Under the pieces are notes generated by a model. That model ran no database searches. It was not told the origin of the DNA and saw only the letters and a program-made list of their open reading frames with translations. The position numbers and the translations under genes are program-made. A DNA stretch of 64,000 nt, from NCBI RefSeq assembly GCF_002251735.1, contig NZ_NOXS01000021.1, positions 33,720 to 97,719 of the forward strand. Direction: 5' to 3'. Shown here in pieces: positions 20,379 through 27,538 of the stretch; the stretch's first letter is position 1; each line of letters starts with the position of its first letter. This DNA comes from Elstera cyanobacteriorum. GTDB lineage: Bacteria > Pseudomonadota > Alphaproteobacteria > Elsterales > Elsteraceae.

Positions 20379-21155
20379 ATGTCGTCGCTGCACGCCGATT
20401 TTTTGGCCCTCGCCAGCCTCTGTAGCCCTGATTGGGCGGGCGGTTTCGGCACAGCGGGGCTCTACTCTGGACTCCTTCTCGCAGGCGCAACCGGAAGTTT
20501 ATTGCACTGCGGCCCCATGTGCGGCGGCTTCGTCATGGCCCAGGTCGGAAAACGCATGGAACTCGCCGCATCCGGCCCTTTGTGCGAGCGCGCCCGCCTG
20601 GGACATGCCAGCCTGCCGCTTTATCACCTGGGGCGGCTGACGACCTATGCGCTGCTCGGCCTTATCGCCGGGGGGATCGGCTCGGCGTTTGCCGCCACCC
20701 CGCTTTTTCGCTGGGGCGTCGCGGCGCTGCTACTACTGGCCGCCGGGATGTTGGGGCTGGTGGCCTTGCGCGGTTTCGGCGGCGCGCTCTTCGTGAGTTC
20801 CGGCACCGGGGCAACGGGAACCGGCAGCCTCGGGCGTGCGATGGGGCAACTCCGTCGCTTCTTCGACCGCCCGCTGGGCTGGCGCGGCTATGGCCTGGGG
20901 GTGATCCTGGGGTTCCTGCCGTGCGGTCTCGTCTATGCCGCCCTCACGGTCGCCGCTGCCACGGGTAAACCGCTGGCGGGGGCGCTGGCAATGGCGACCT
21001 TCGGTCTTGGCACCGTGCCGACCCTCGTGGCCCTCGGGTTACTCGGACATCTCGCCGGGCGGCGCTGGCAATCGGCTGGACGCAAAGCCGCCCCCGTGCT
21101 GCTGGGCCTCAACGCCCTGCTGTTATCGGCTTTGGCGTGGAAGGCGATTCTTTAA
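20379..21155 (+). CDS. TauE/SafE-like membrane protein (COG2836 type)
   Basis: A 258-residue protein with about six helices. The first helix leads to the motif GSLLHCGPMCGGFVMA, which is characteristic of the sulfite-exporter/UreH-like family often found beside cbb3 oxidase genes and suspected of handling copper or thiols. A second family motif is GVILGFLPCGLVYAAL. Its stop overlaps the end of the converging hemN gene. The exact substrate is not known. Confidence 0.8.
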   Translation: MSSLHADFLALASLCSPDWAGGFGTAGLYSGLLLAGATGSLLHCGPMCGGFVMAQVGKRMELAASGPLCERARLGHASLPLYHLGRLTTYALLGLIAGGIGSAFAATPLFRWGVAALLLLAAGMLGLVALRGFGGALFVSSGTGATGTGSLGRAMGQLRRFFDRPLGWRGYGLGVILGFLPCGLVYAALTVAAATGKPLAGALAMATFGLGTVPTLVALGLLGHLAGRRWQSAGRKAAPVLLGLNALLLSALAWKAIL

Positions 21156-22546
21156 ACCGCCTGCGAATAGCGCCCCGCCCCCACCCCCAGATACGCATCG
21201 AACACGGCAGCGACCGAGCGGACGAGCGGGCGCGCCGCCTCGCGCACCGTAACGACCGAGCCGTTGACGGACACAAGCCCATCATGGCTTAGGTCGGCCA
21301 GCGCCAACCGTTCGGCGAAGAAGGTTTCGTCGGAACCGAAACGCCGGGCTTCTGCGGCAAGATCGACCGTTAGGTCGCACATGATCCGTTCGATCACCGC
21401 GCGCCGCAGCCTATCGTCCGCCGACAGGCCGATACCGCGCGCCACGGGCAGGCGCCCCTCGCCGATGGCCGCGCGATAGTCCGGCGCCGTCAGAACATTC
21501 TGAATATAACCGTCCGGCAGCGCGCCGATGGAGGAAGTCCCGAACCCCAGCAAGGTTTCCGCTGTATCGGTCGTATAGCCCTGGAAGTTCCGGCGCAGAA
21601 CGCCCTGGCGCAACTGGCGGGCCATTTCGTCGCCCGGCTTTGCGTAGTGATCGAGGCCGACGCGCTCGTATCCCGCGCGGGCAATCCGGTCGGCGGCGGC
21701 CTGATAGAGCGCATAACGCTCCATCGGCGGCGGCAGCCGGTCTGCCGGGATCAGCGCCTGATGCTTCTTCATCCACGGCACATGGGCATAACCGAATAGC
21801 GCCAACCGATCCGGCGCCAACGACAGGCTGAGATCGACCGTCCGCGCCAGGGTTTCATGGGTCTGCGCGGGCAGGCCGTAGATGAGATCGAGATTGATCG
21901 AGCCAATCCCCGCCGCCCGCAGCGCGCCCGCCACCTCGGCGGTTTCCTCGAAACTCTGCACCCGGTTGATGATCTGCTGCACCTCAGGATCGAAATCCTG
22001 CACGCCGATACTGGCGCGGGTTAGACCGATGGCCGCGAACTCCCGCACGCGCGCCGCATCGACGCCGCGCGGGTCGATCTCCATCGCTACTTCTGTGACC
22101 GACGACAGATCGAAACGCCGGTGCAAATGCTCCATCAGGGTCATCAGCCGGTCATAGGGCACCAGCGACGGGCTGCCGCCGCCGAAATGCACGGCTTCCA
22201 CCGGCAAACGCATGCCGATCCGCTCCGCCACCAGATCGATTTCGGCCAGCAGCAGATCGATATAGGCGCGGATGGGCGCATCATTGCTGACCACCGTGGT
22301 ATGGCAGCCGCAGTACCAGCAGAGTTGCTGGCAAAAGGGGACATGCAGATAGAGCGAAATCGCTTGCCCCGCAGGAAGCCGGGCCAGCCAATCGGCATAG
22401 GTTTCTGCCGTGACGGCCGGGGAGAAATGCGGCGCGGTCGGGTAACTCGTATAGCGCGGCACCCGGCCTTCAAAGCGGGCAATTTGATCGGCGGTCAGCG
22501 GCGCTGCGGCGGGATGCGGGATCACACGGGCAAAAGCGGTTTGCAC
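21152..22546 (-). CDS. hemN: oxygen-independent coproporphyrinogen III oxidase
   Basis: A 464-residue radical-SAM protein with the cluster motif CQQLCWYCGC (C-X3-C-X2-C) and the HemN segments RYTSYPTAPHF and FGGGSPSLVP. It decarboxylates coproporphyrinogen III to protoporphyrinogen IX without oxygen, supplying haem when oxygen is low. The GTG start at 22546 lies inside the end of the upstream gene (25-base overlap), so the two are coupled. The operon is preceded by an FNR box. Confidence 0.95.
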   Translation of the reverse strand: MQTAFARVIPHPAAAPLTADQIARFEGRVPRYTSYPTAPHFSPAVTAETYADWLARLPAGQAISLYLHVPFCQQLCWYCGCHTTVVSNDAPIRAYIDLLLAEIDLVAERIGMRLPVEAVHFGGGSPSLVPYDRLMTLMEHLHRRFDLSSVTEVAMEIDPRGVDAARVREFAAIGLTRASIGVQDFDPEVQQIINRVQSFEETAEVAGALRAAGIGSINLDLIYGLPAQTHETLARTVDLSLSLAPDRLALFGYAHVPWMKKHQALIPADRLPPPMERYALYQAAADRIARAGYERVGLDHYAKPGDEMARQLRQGVLRRNFQGYTTDTAETLLGFGTSSIGALPDGYIQNVLTAPDYRAAIGEGRLPVARGIGLSADDRLRRAVIERIMCDLTVDLAAEARRFGSDETFFAERLALADLSHDGLVSVNGSVVTVREAARPLVRSVAAVFDAYLGVGAGRYSQAV

Positions 22547-22986
22547 AGCAGCACTCCTTCCAGCGCGTGGCCCGCGCCGCGAAACTGATCAATCAGTCGC
22601 GTATCCTGGCGGGCCAGCGTAATTTCGATGGCAGAACAACCCGCCGCCGAGGCGGTTTCTTCCAGATGATGCAGCAGCAAATCGGCGGCACCTTGGGTAT
22701 TGAGAAAATCGAGCGCAACGAAGCAATCGACTGCCAGCACGTCCCCATGCCGCAATGAGCGCGCCTTGCGATAGGAACAAAGGCCCGAGAGATACCCGCG
22801 CGCGTCCTTCACGGCAGCGAGGCTGGGCGCGCGGCGACGATTGGCCTGCGCGGGGGCGGCCTGACCGGCGGAGCGCGCAAAACTGCGCCAGCCCGCCAGG
22901 GTCATTTCTGGCGCTTCAATCTGGATCAAGGCGAAGGCTTGATCGACCTCTCTCGGGGTCAAACGGGTGGTGATCTGGAACCGCAT
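22522..22986 (-). CDS. GNAT-like protein of unknown function, coupled to hemN
   Basis: A 154-residue protein with the secondary-structure order of a GNAT acetyltransferase: a beta segment GYLSGLCSYRKA, a second strand DVLAVDCFVALD, a helix AADLLLHHLEETASAAGCSAIEI and a final FRGAGHALEGVLLCK. The usual acetyl-CoA loop Q-x-x-G-x-G is not obvious. It is the first gene of the FNR-box operon with hemN. Its role is unknown. Confidence 0.6.
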   Translation of the reverse strand: MRFQITTRLTPREVDQAFALIQIEAPEMTLAGWRSFARSAGQAAPAQANRRRAPSLAAVKDARGYLSGLCSYRKARSLRHGDVLAVDCFVALDFLNTQGAADLLLHHLEETASAAGCSAIEITLARQDTRLIDQFRGAGHALEGVLLCKPLLPV

Positions 22987-23043
22987 CTCTCTTTCCGCCT
23001 TTGGGCAGGATCAAGGCTAACCCTCTTCCCCCCGCAAGCGTCA

Positions 23044-23057
23044 TTGATCTGCGTCAA
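23044..23057. promoter_or_regulatory. FNR box between the hemN operon and fnr
   Basis: TTGATCTGCGTCAA matches the FNR consensus in all but one base. Class II spacing on the minus strand would place the hemN-operon start near 23009, about 23 bases before the first ATG, although the -10 there (TTAGCC) is weak. On the plus strand it lies just upstream of the fnr gene and could give autoregulation. Confidence 0.75.
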
Positions 23058-23107
23058 TCAAGTGGGTGACATTGAGCGGGCAGCGGCGCATACTTACACA
23101 ATCGCTC

Positions 23108-23890
23108 ATGATACCTGCCTGGATCGGACCTGTGACGACGTCTTTCTCGCCTTCCTTGGGGTCTTCTCTTCCTGCGGCGCGCGTGTGCCCGGAAGATGAA
23201 AGCCGTCTTTGTGCCGATTGCAGCGCACGACCCTGGAGCATGTGTGCGGGCGTGCCGGATTCCGAACTCATGGTGCTGGAACGCGCCGTGACCGACCTGC
23301 ATATCGACCCGCGCGGCACCATCGTCGATGAAGGTGAACCGGCGCAGCATATGTTCAATGTCACCGCCGGAACGGTTAAGGTCTATAAGCTGCTGCCCGA
23401 TGGACGCCGCCAGATTATCGGCTTTCTGATGGCCGGGGATTTCATCGGTCTCGCCGTCCGTCAATCCTATGCCTATAGCGCCGAAGCCGTCACACCCGTG
23501 CGCCTCTGCCGCTTTCCGCGCAAAAAGCTGGAAGAATTGTTCGAACGCTACCCATCGATGGAAAAGCGTCTACTAGGCCTCGCGGCGAACGAACTCGCGG
23601 TGGCGCAGGATTTGATGCTGCTGTTGGGCCGGAAGACCGCGAAGGAGCGGCTGGCCACCTTCCTGATCATGCTGTCCGACCGCGCCCGGCGCTTGGGGAT
23701 GCCGTCCAATCCCGTCTCGCTGCCGATGAGCCGCACTGATATTGCCGATTACCTGGGCCTGACGACGGAAACGGTGAGCCGCGCCTTCACCCAGCTTAAG
23801 AACCTCAAGCTGATCCGGCTGGATACCACTAGCCAAGCCCAGATTCTGGATGTGGAAGCCTTGCGCGATCTGACCGAAGGCGGTAGCTAG
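23108..23890 (+). CDS. fnr: Crp/Fnr-family oxygen sensor, FnrL-like
   Basis: From the ATG at 23108 the protein has 260 residues; GTG starts at 23066 and 23131 are alternatives and no ribosome site decides. Cys35, Cys38 and Cys46 form C-X2-C-X7-C, as in alphaproteobacterial FnrL. A fourth Cys in PVRLCRFPRKK matches the central ligand of FNR, so a 4Fe-4S oxygen-sensing cluster is expected. A cyclic-nucleotide-type beta roll is followed by a helix-turn-helix with TTETVSRAF, whose Glu-X2-Ser-Arg reads TTGAT half-sites. It likely controls the FNR boxes in this window. Confidence 0.92.
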   Translation: MIPAWIGPVTTSFSPSLGSSLPAARVCPEDESRLCADCSARPWSMCAGVPDSELMVLERAVTDLHIDPRGTIVDEGEPAQHMFNVTAGTVKVYKLLPDGRRQIIGFLMAGDFIGLAVRQSYAYSAEAVTPVRLCRFPRKKLEELFERYPSMEKRLLGLAANELAVAQDLMLLLGRKTAKERLATFLIMLSDRARRLGMPSNPVSLPMSRTDIADYLGLTTETVSRAFTQLKNLKLIRLDTTSQAQILDVEALRDLTEGGS

Positions 23891-23970
23891 GAGCGACGCC
23901 GCCGATAGGCGATTGTATCGCACTCTCGGCATCTTGACCGGCGCTCGCTTGACGAAGGGAGTCCCGCCCT

Positions 23971-24249
23971 GTGATTACGCTTGCCACTGTCGTTCGGCGT
24001 AAACCCGATGTCATGACCGCCGAGTTTGATGGCGAGATCGTGCTGATGGACCTCAGCGCAGGGGCTTATTTCGGCCTGAACGTGACCAGCAGCGATATTT
24101 GGCGTCATTTGGCGGAGCCTATCCGGGTCGAAGCCCTCTGCCGGACCCTCGCGGGTGAGTATCAGGACGATCCTGCCATCATCGAAAACGATATTCTCGT
24201 CCTGCTTCAGACCCTCGAAACCCGGGCGCTGCTGGATATTGTGCCGTGA
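23971..24249 (+). CDS. PqqD-like RiPP recognition element (B1-type)
   Basis: A 92-residue protein of the PqqD/RRE fold: a winged-helix pattern with DVMTAEFDGEIVLMDLSAGAYFGLNVTSSDIWRHL and a C-terminal helical half. In lasso pathways such a B1 protein binds the leader of the precursor and presents it to the B2 protease. The GTG start at 23971 has a GGGAG site. Its stop overlaps the GTG start of the B2 gene (GTGA), so the pair is translated together. Confidence 0.82.
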   Translation: MITLATVVRRKPDVMTAEFDGEIVLMDLSAGAYFGLNVTSSDIWRHLAEPIRVEALCRTLAGEYQDDPAIIENDILVLLQTLETRALLDIVP

Positions 24250-24680
24250 AACGCCTGCGCCATCGCGTGCGGGTTTTGGAGGCGATGGCCTATCTGCTGA
24301 TCCTGGGGCCTTTGGTGCGGCTGTTCCCGATCGCGGTTCTGATGCGCTGGATTGGGGTTGGCCTTGATCCACACCCCCCGATAACAGGGTTAAGCCCGCT
24401 GCCCCTCGCCCGTGCCACCGATGCCGCCGTAACCGCCGCCGCTCGCTGGCTTCCCTGGCACCCGGTCTGCCTACCACAAGCCCTCGCCGCTGGCATGATG
24501 ATGCGGCGACGCGGCTTTTCGCCCCTGCTCGGCTTCGGCGTTCAGCGGCAGCCGGAAGGGCTGGTCGCCCATGCCTGGCTCACCCTGAAAGGGCCAATGG
24601 GGGGGATCATTTGCGGGGGGCGGATGGACCCGGCCCTAACGCCATTCCGCCCAGCACCGACCCCAGAGAAACAGTCTTAA
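24246..24680 (+). CDS. lasso peptide biosynthesis B2-type protease
   Basis: A 144-residue protein with an N-terminal hydrophobic helix and a transglutaminase-like cysteine-protease core. The nucleophile is in WHPVCLPQALAAGMMMRRRGF, and the His in GLVAHAWLTLKG. This is the arrangement of lasso B2 proteins, which cut the leader from the precursor. It overlaps the upstream RRE gene by a GTGA. The catalytic Asp is not certain from sequence. Its 3' end overlaps the end of the converging GNAT gene. Confidence 0.8.
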   Translation: MKRLRHRVRVLEAMAYLLILGPLVRLFPIAVLMRWIGVGLDPHPPITGLSPLPLARATDAAVTAAARWLPWHPVCLPQALAAGMMMRRRGFSPLLGFGVQRQPEGLVAHAWLTLKGPMGGIICGGRMDPALTPFRPAPTPEKQS

Positions 24681-25234
24681 CGGCGCCGAGACCGGCCCGC
24701 GCGCCACTCCATGCGCCACGAGGCGCCCGTATCGCCGACTTTCTTGAACCCCAGGCGACGATAAAGGGTAAAGGCCCGGTTGAATTTATCGACGTGCAGG
24801 CTAACGCTGCGCCCTTGCGCTGCGGCGGCCTGTTGCACCGCGACCAAAAGCGCAGCGCCCAGCCCCTGCCCGCGCCAAGCAGGAAGCAGACTAAGATCGA
24901 CCAAGCGTAAATCGGGCCGCCCCGCAGTCTCGGTCTGCCAGAGATCGAGCCGACCGATGGGCTGATCCTGCGCCACAACAATCAGTCGCTGCCCGCCGAG
25001 CGTGTAATGCGCATCGAAATGACGGCACTGAAGATCGAACTGACTGTTGAGAAAGAGCGCGCCCGCGATAGGATCGAAGCCCGCCGCCGCCACCTCCTCC
25101 GCCCGGGTACTGCGGTAGAGGTCGCGCAGGAACGCCATATCCCCCGGCTGCCGCACCCGAAGCGCCAGCCCGCGCCCCGGCCAATCGGCGGGCAGGGCCA
25201 CCCAAAGCCCCGCCCGCCCCAACGTGTCCGGCAT
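24677..25234 (-). CDS. GNAT-family N-acetyltransferase
   Basis: A 185-residue protein with clear GNAT motifs: the acetyl-CoA pyrophosphate loop LLPAWRGQGLGAALL and the C-terminal LHVDKFNRAFTLYRRLGFKKVGD. It lies directly downstream of the three tail-collar genes on the same strand, with its start next to the last collar stop, so it is probably cotranscribed with them. Its substrate is unknown. Confidence 0.85.
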   Translation of the reverse strand: MPDTLGRAGLWVALPADWPGRGLALRVRQPGDMAFLRDLYRSTRAEEVAAAGFDPIAGALFLNSQFDLQCRHFDAHYTLGGQRLIVVAQDQPIGRLDLWQTETAGRPDLRLVDLSLLPAWRGQGLGAALLVAVQQAAAAQGRSVSLHVDKFNRAFTLYRRLGFKKVGDTGASWRMEWRAGRSRRR

Positions 25235-25836
25235 TAGTTCGGGTTCACCGGATATTCGCCGTCATTACAGATGTAATAGCCCATCACCAAATAGGGTTGA
25301 AGGTTTGGGTGTGGATCGGTTTGCAACTGAGCATTGCCATAGGCAGGGGATACTTTCACCCCTAATTGGGTTTCATTGCTTGACGGCGGAACGTCATACG
25401 CATTGATCGGCTTTGCGACGCTACTATTAATACCCCGGCTAAGCAACGAGGTTCCAACCAAATTGGGGGCCGTTCCCGTCGCCTGCGCCGCACCAGTTAC
25501 GCCAGCGGTTGCCGAATTGGAAATCTTAGTCGTGAATGTATGCGTATGGGTTGGCGCCTGATTATAGGTGAGCGTCACCGTCTCCTGCCCGGTGGCTTGG
25601 GCGAACACCCAGTTGGTGCCCGTGGTCGGTGAAACCCCGGAGTCAACGGGAATGTGCCCATTCAAATTGGGAAGGTTGAAATAGGTCTGATTATCGCCTC
25701 CAAAGCGGCTGCCAAGCAGGCTGAACAATGCCTGATACTGCTGCAAAACCATCCGCTGCCCATTGCAGGCAAACCACCCGATCGGCGCATAGCCATACGG
25801 GAACATGCGAATTTCGCCAATAAAAGCGTCTGCCAT
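25234..25836 (-). CDS. phage tail-collar domain protein (third of three)
   Basis: A 200-residue protein with the N-terminal collar domain (IGEIRMFPYGYAPIGWFACNGQ, then YQALFSLLGSRFGGD and FNLPNLNGHIPV). A Thr/Ser/Ala-rich middle includes a His-rich turn (APTHTHTF), and the C-terminus is NLQPYLVMGYYICNDGEYP. Proteins of this kind form fibre tips in phages and also occur in bacterial chromosomes outside prophages. No capsid, terminase or other tail genes are nearby. Confidence 0.85.
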   Translation of the reverse strand: MADAFIGEIRMFPYGYAPIGWFACNGQRMVLQQYQALFSLLGSRFGGDNQTYFNLPNLNGHIPVDSGVSPTTGTNWVFAQATGQETVTLTYNQAPTHTHTFTTKISNSATAGVTGAAQATGTAPNLVGTSLLSRGINSSVAKPINAYDVPPSSNETQLGVKVSPAYGNAQLQTDPHPNLQPYLVMGYYICNDGEYPVNPN

Positions 25837-25857
25837 AACTGCCTCCCGAAGGTCCGA

Positions 25858-26397
25858 TTAATTGCTGAAGTCTGGATAGAGGCCGTTAACGGCAATTGCG
25901 TAGGATAGCGCTAGACTGGGCTGAATATTCAAATGCGCCTGGTTTCCACCACCGTCCACGGTAACCGTCTGGGGCGCTATTTGAAGCAGGGTTCCCGCCT
26001 GGGCCTCGTTGCAATAGTAGAAATTGCTGCCAACATTGCCGGGAGCATTGGTCGAGGCCGGAATCATAGCCGTGGCAGTGGCTTTGGTAACGGAGATGAT
26101 GTGATTATGGGGCGGGACTGTCGCCGAGGTTAGCTGAACCTGCTCCGCCCCCGCCTTTTGGGCCAGCACATAGTTTGTTCCCCCCGTTAGTTGGCCATAA
26201 TGCACCGGGCTGCGTCCGCGCAAATCGGGAAGGTTAAAATTTGTCGTGCCGTTGCCACCATATGCTGTGCCAATCACAGAAAAAAGCGCTTGGTATTCAG
26301 AAATGCTCAAGGACCGACCGTCACAGGGCAAAAAATTGGCTGGGGCGTATTGATTGAAGGCGAAAAGCCGAATTTCGCCGACATAAAACTCTGCCAT
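25858..26397 (-). CDS. phage tail-collar domain protein (second of three)
   Basis: A 179-residue paralogue of its neighbours. It has the N-terminal collar domain (VGEIRLFAFNQYAPANFLPCDGR, FNLPDLRGRSPVHYG), a His turn (PPHNHIISV) and a C-terminal NIQPSLALSYAIAVNGLYP. A strong AGGAGG site precedes the ATG at 26397. It is 21 bases from the next paralogue, as part of a three-gene run. Confidence 0.87.
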   Translation of the reverse strand: MAEFYVGEIRLFAFNQYAPANFLPCDGRSLSISEYQALFSVIGTAYGGNGTTNFNLPDLRGRSPVHYGQLTGGTNYVLAQKAGAEQVQLTSATVPPHNHIISVTKATATAMIPASTNAPGNVGSNFYYCNEAQAGTLLQIAPQTVTVDGGGNQAHLNIQPSLALSYAIAVNGLYPDFSN

Positions 26398-26427
26398 AGG
26401 TTCCTCCTGTCGATAAAGGTGCCGAAA

Positions 26428-26991
26428 CTAATTGCGCGCGGGCCATAGACCCTGGGTTGCAATGCAGATTTGCACGGCAAGGATCGGCTGCCGGTTTTCG
26501 TGCGGACCACCCCCACCCGAGGCGGAGATTGTCGAGGTATGGAGGGGAACCCAGTTCGGATCGGAGGGCGAAGTTGGACTAGGGGCGTAGAGATTGAAAG
26601 GTTGAGTTCCTGCCGGACTTGCCGTCGCGACCCCAATATAGTTGTCCAACGGAGCTTGCGCTGTGGTCGTGGTCGATTGCGAGGCGATAATGTTGTGATC
26701 ATGCGGCGGCGTTTGCGCGGCGGTCAGCGTCACCGTCTCCGTCCCGCCGGTTTTCCCGAGCTGGAAGGCCGTCCCGCTTACCGGGGATTGGCCGCTACCG
26801 ACGGCAACCCGACCGCGCAAGTCAGGAAGATTGAAATTTGTCGTGCCGTTGCCACCAAACTTATTGCCGAGCAAGGCAAAGAGCGCCTGATACTGCCTAA
26901 CCTCCAAAAGCTGGCCATTACAGGGCAGCCAGTTTCGTGGTACCCGCCCAAACGCAAACAGCCTGAGTTCACCGAGAAAATTATCTGTCAT
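26428..26991 (-). CDS. phage tail-collar domain protein (first of three)
   Basis: A 187-residue paralogue with the collar domain (LGELRLFAFGRVPRNWLPCNGQ, FNLPDLRGRVAVGSG), a His turn (TPPHDHNIIAS) and a C-terminal RQPILAVQICIATQGLWP. It has the strongest ribosome site of the three (GGAGGAG). The first two members share nearly the same GGNGTTNFNLPDLRGR stretch, so they arose by duplication. It is transcribed away from the precursor gene. Confidence 0.87.
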   Translation of the reverse strand: MTDNFLGELRLFAFGRVPRNWLPCNGQLLEVRQYQALFALLGNKFGGNGTTNFNLPDLRGRVAVGSGQSPVSGTAFQLGKTGGTETVTLTAAQTPPHDHNIIASQSTTTTAQAPLDNYIGVATASPAGTQPFNLYAPSPTSPSDPNWVPLHTSTISASGGGGPHENRQPILAVQICIATQGLWPARN

Positions 26992-27334
26992 TGTATTCTC
27001 CTCCGCCCGGCGCGCTTTTAAGGTGATTCGGGTCGTGCCGTGCCCTTAAAACATCATAGGACCAATCGGTTGTCACACGGGAAGTATTTCAATTTAAAAA
27101 TAAAATGCATTGAAAAAAATATAAGGATATGCTATGAAGGTGCGAATGATAATTATTATTAATATCAAACTTCGTTCTGCTATTTTGGGGTTAGCACTAA
27201 AAGCGGCGTGCAAGCTTGCCATCAGAGAGAACTTGGCATAATAATTTGGGTTAATGGTATAGTCGGGTTGGCTGAGCCAATTTACTGCTTTGGACAATAT
27301 CGGTTTGACGCCGAACGGGTCGGGGGTGATGTCT
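26992..27334. other. AT-rich divergent intergenic region with one short frame
   Basis: This gap separates the tail-collar genes (leftward) from the precursor and cyclase genes (rightward) and is clearly AT-richer than its neighbours. A 35-codon frame at 27134-27241 (MKVRMIIIINIKLRSAILG onward) has an AAGGA site, but no family or peptide logic supports it. Promoters for both directions probably lie here; I cannot place them with confidence. Confidence 0.4.
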
Positions 27335-27508
27335 ATGGAAATGCAACAACGCAATCTTGATAACCCGTCCAAGGCGCTATCGGTCGACGCATCGCCGATG
27401 CGTTGGATTGCTCCCTTGCAATCGATTGAGATCTTTTCGATTGCCGAATTCACACAAAGCAGTCTCAGCCCCGGCAATGATGGTTCAGGAATCAATACAG
27501 CATCGTGA
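27335..27508 (+). CDS. candidate lasso-type RiPP precursor peptide
   Basis: A 57-residue frame ends 30 bases before the cyclase gene. The leader has WIAPLQSIEI, resembling the aromatic-x-x-P-x-L motif bound by B1 proteins, and a Thr (T40) that would stand at position -2 before the cut. The predicted core is SSLSPGNDGSGINTAS. It has Asp at position 8, as needed for a ring to the N-terminal Ser, and it ends in Ser, the residue phosphorylated by HPr-kinase-like lasso kinases. A GGGGGTG site precedes ATG 27335; ATG 27329 or 27341 are possible. The cut site and ring are inference. Confidence 0.62.
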   Translation: MEMQQRNLDNPSKALSVDASPMRWIAPLQSIEIFSIAEFTQSSLSPGNDGSGINTAS

Positions 27509-27538
27509 AGCTCCCGAACCTCGATTAATATAAACCGG

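Noticed and set aside
25234..26991. Prophage remnant
   Set aside because: Only collar-domain genes are present, with intact frames and strong ribosome sites; no other phage gene is in the region.
27134..27241. A 35-codon frame with an AAGGA site upstream of the precursor, considered as a second precursor
   Set aside because: It lacks a leader motif, a Thr at -2 and an acid at core positions 7-9, and is rich in Ile and Lys as expected by chance in AT-rich DNA.
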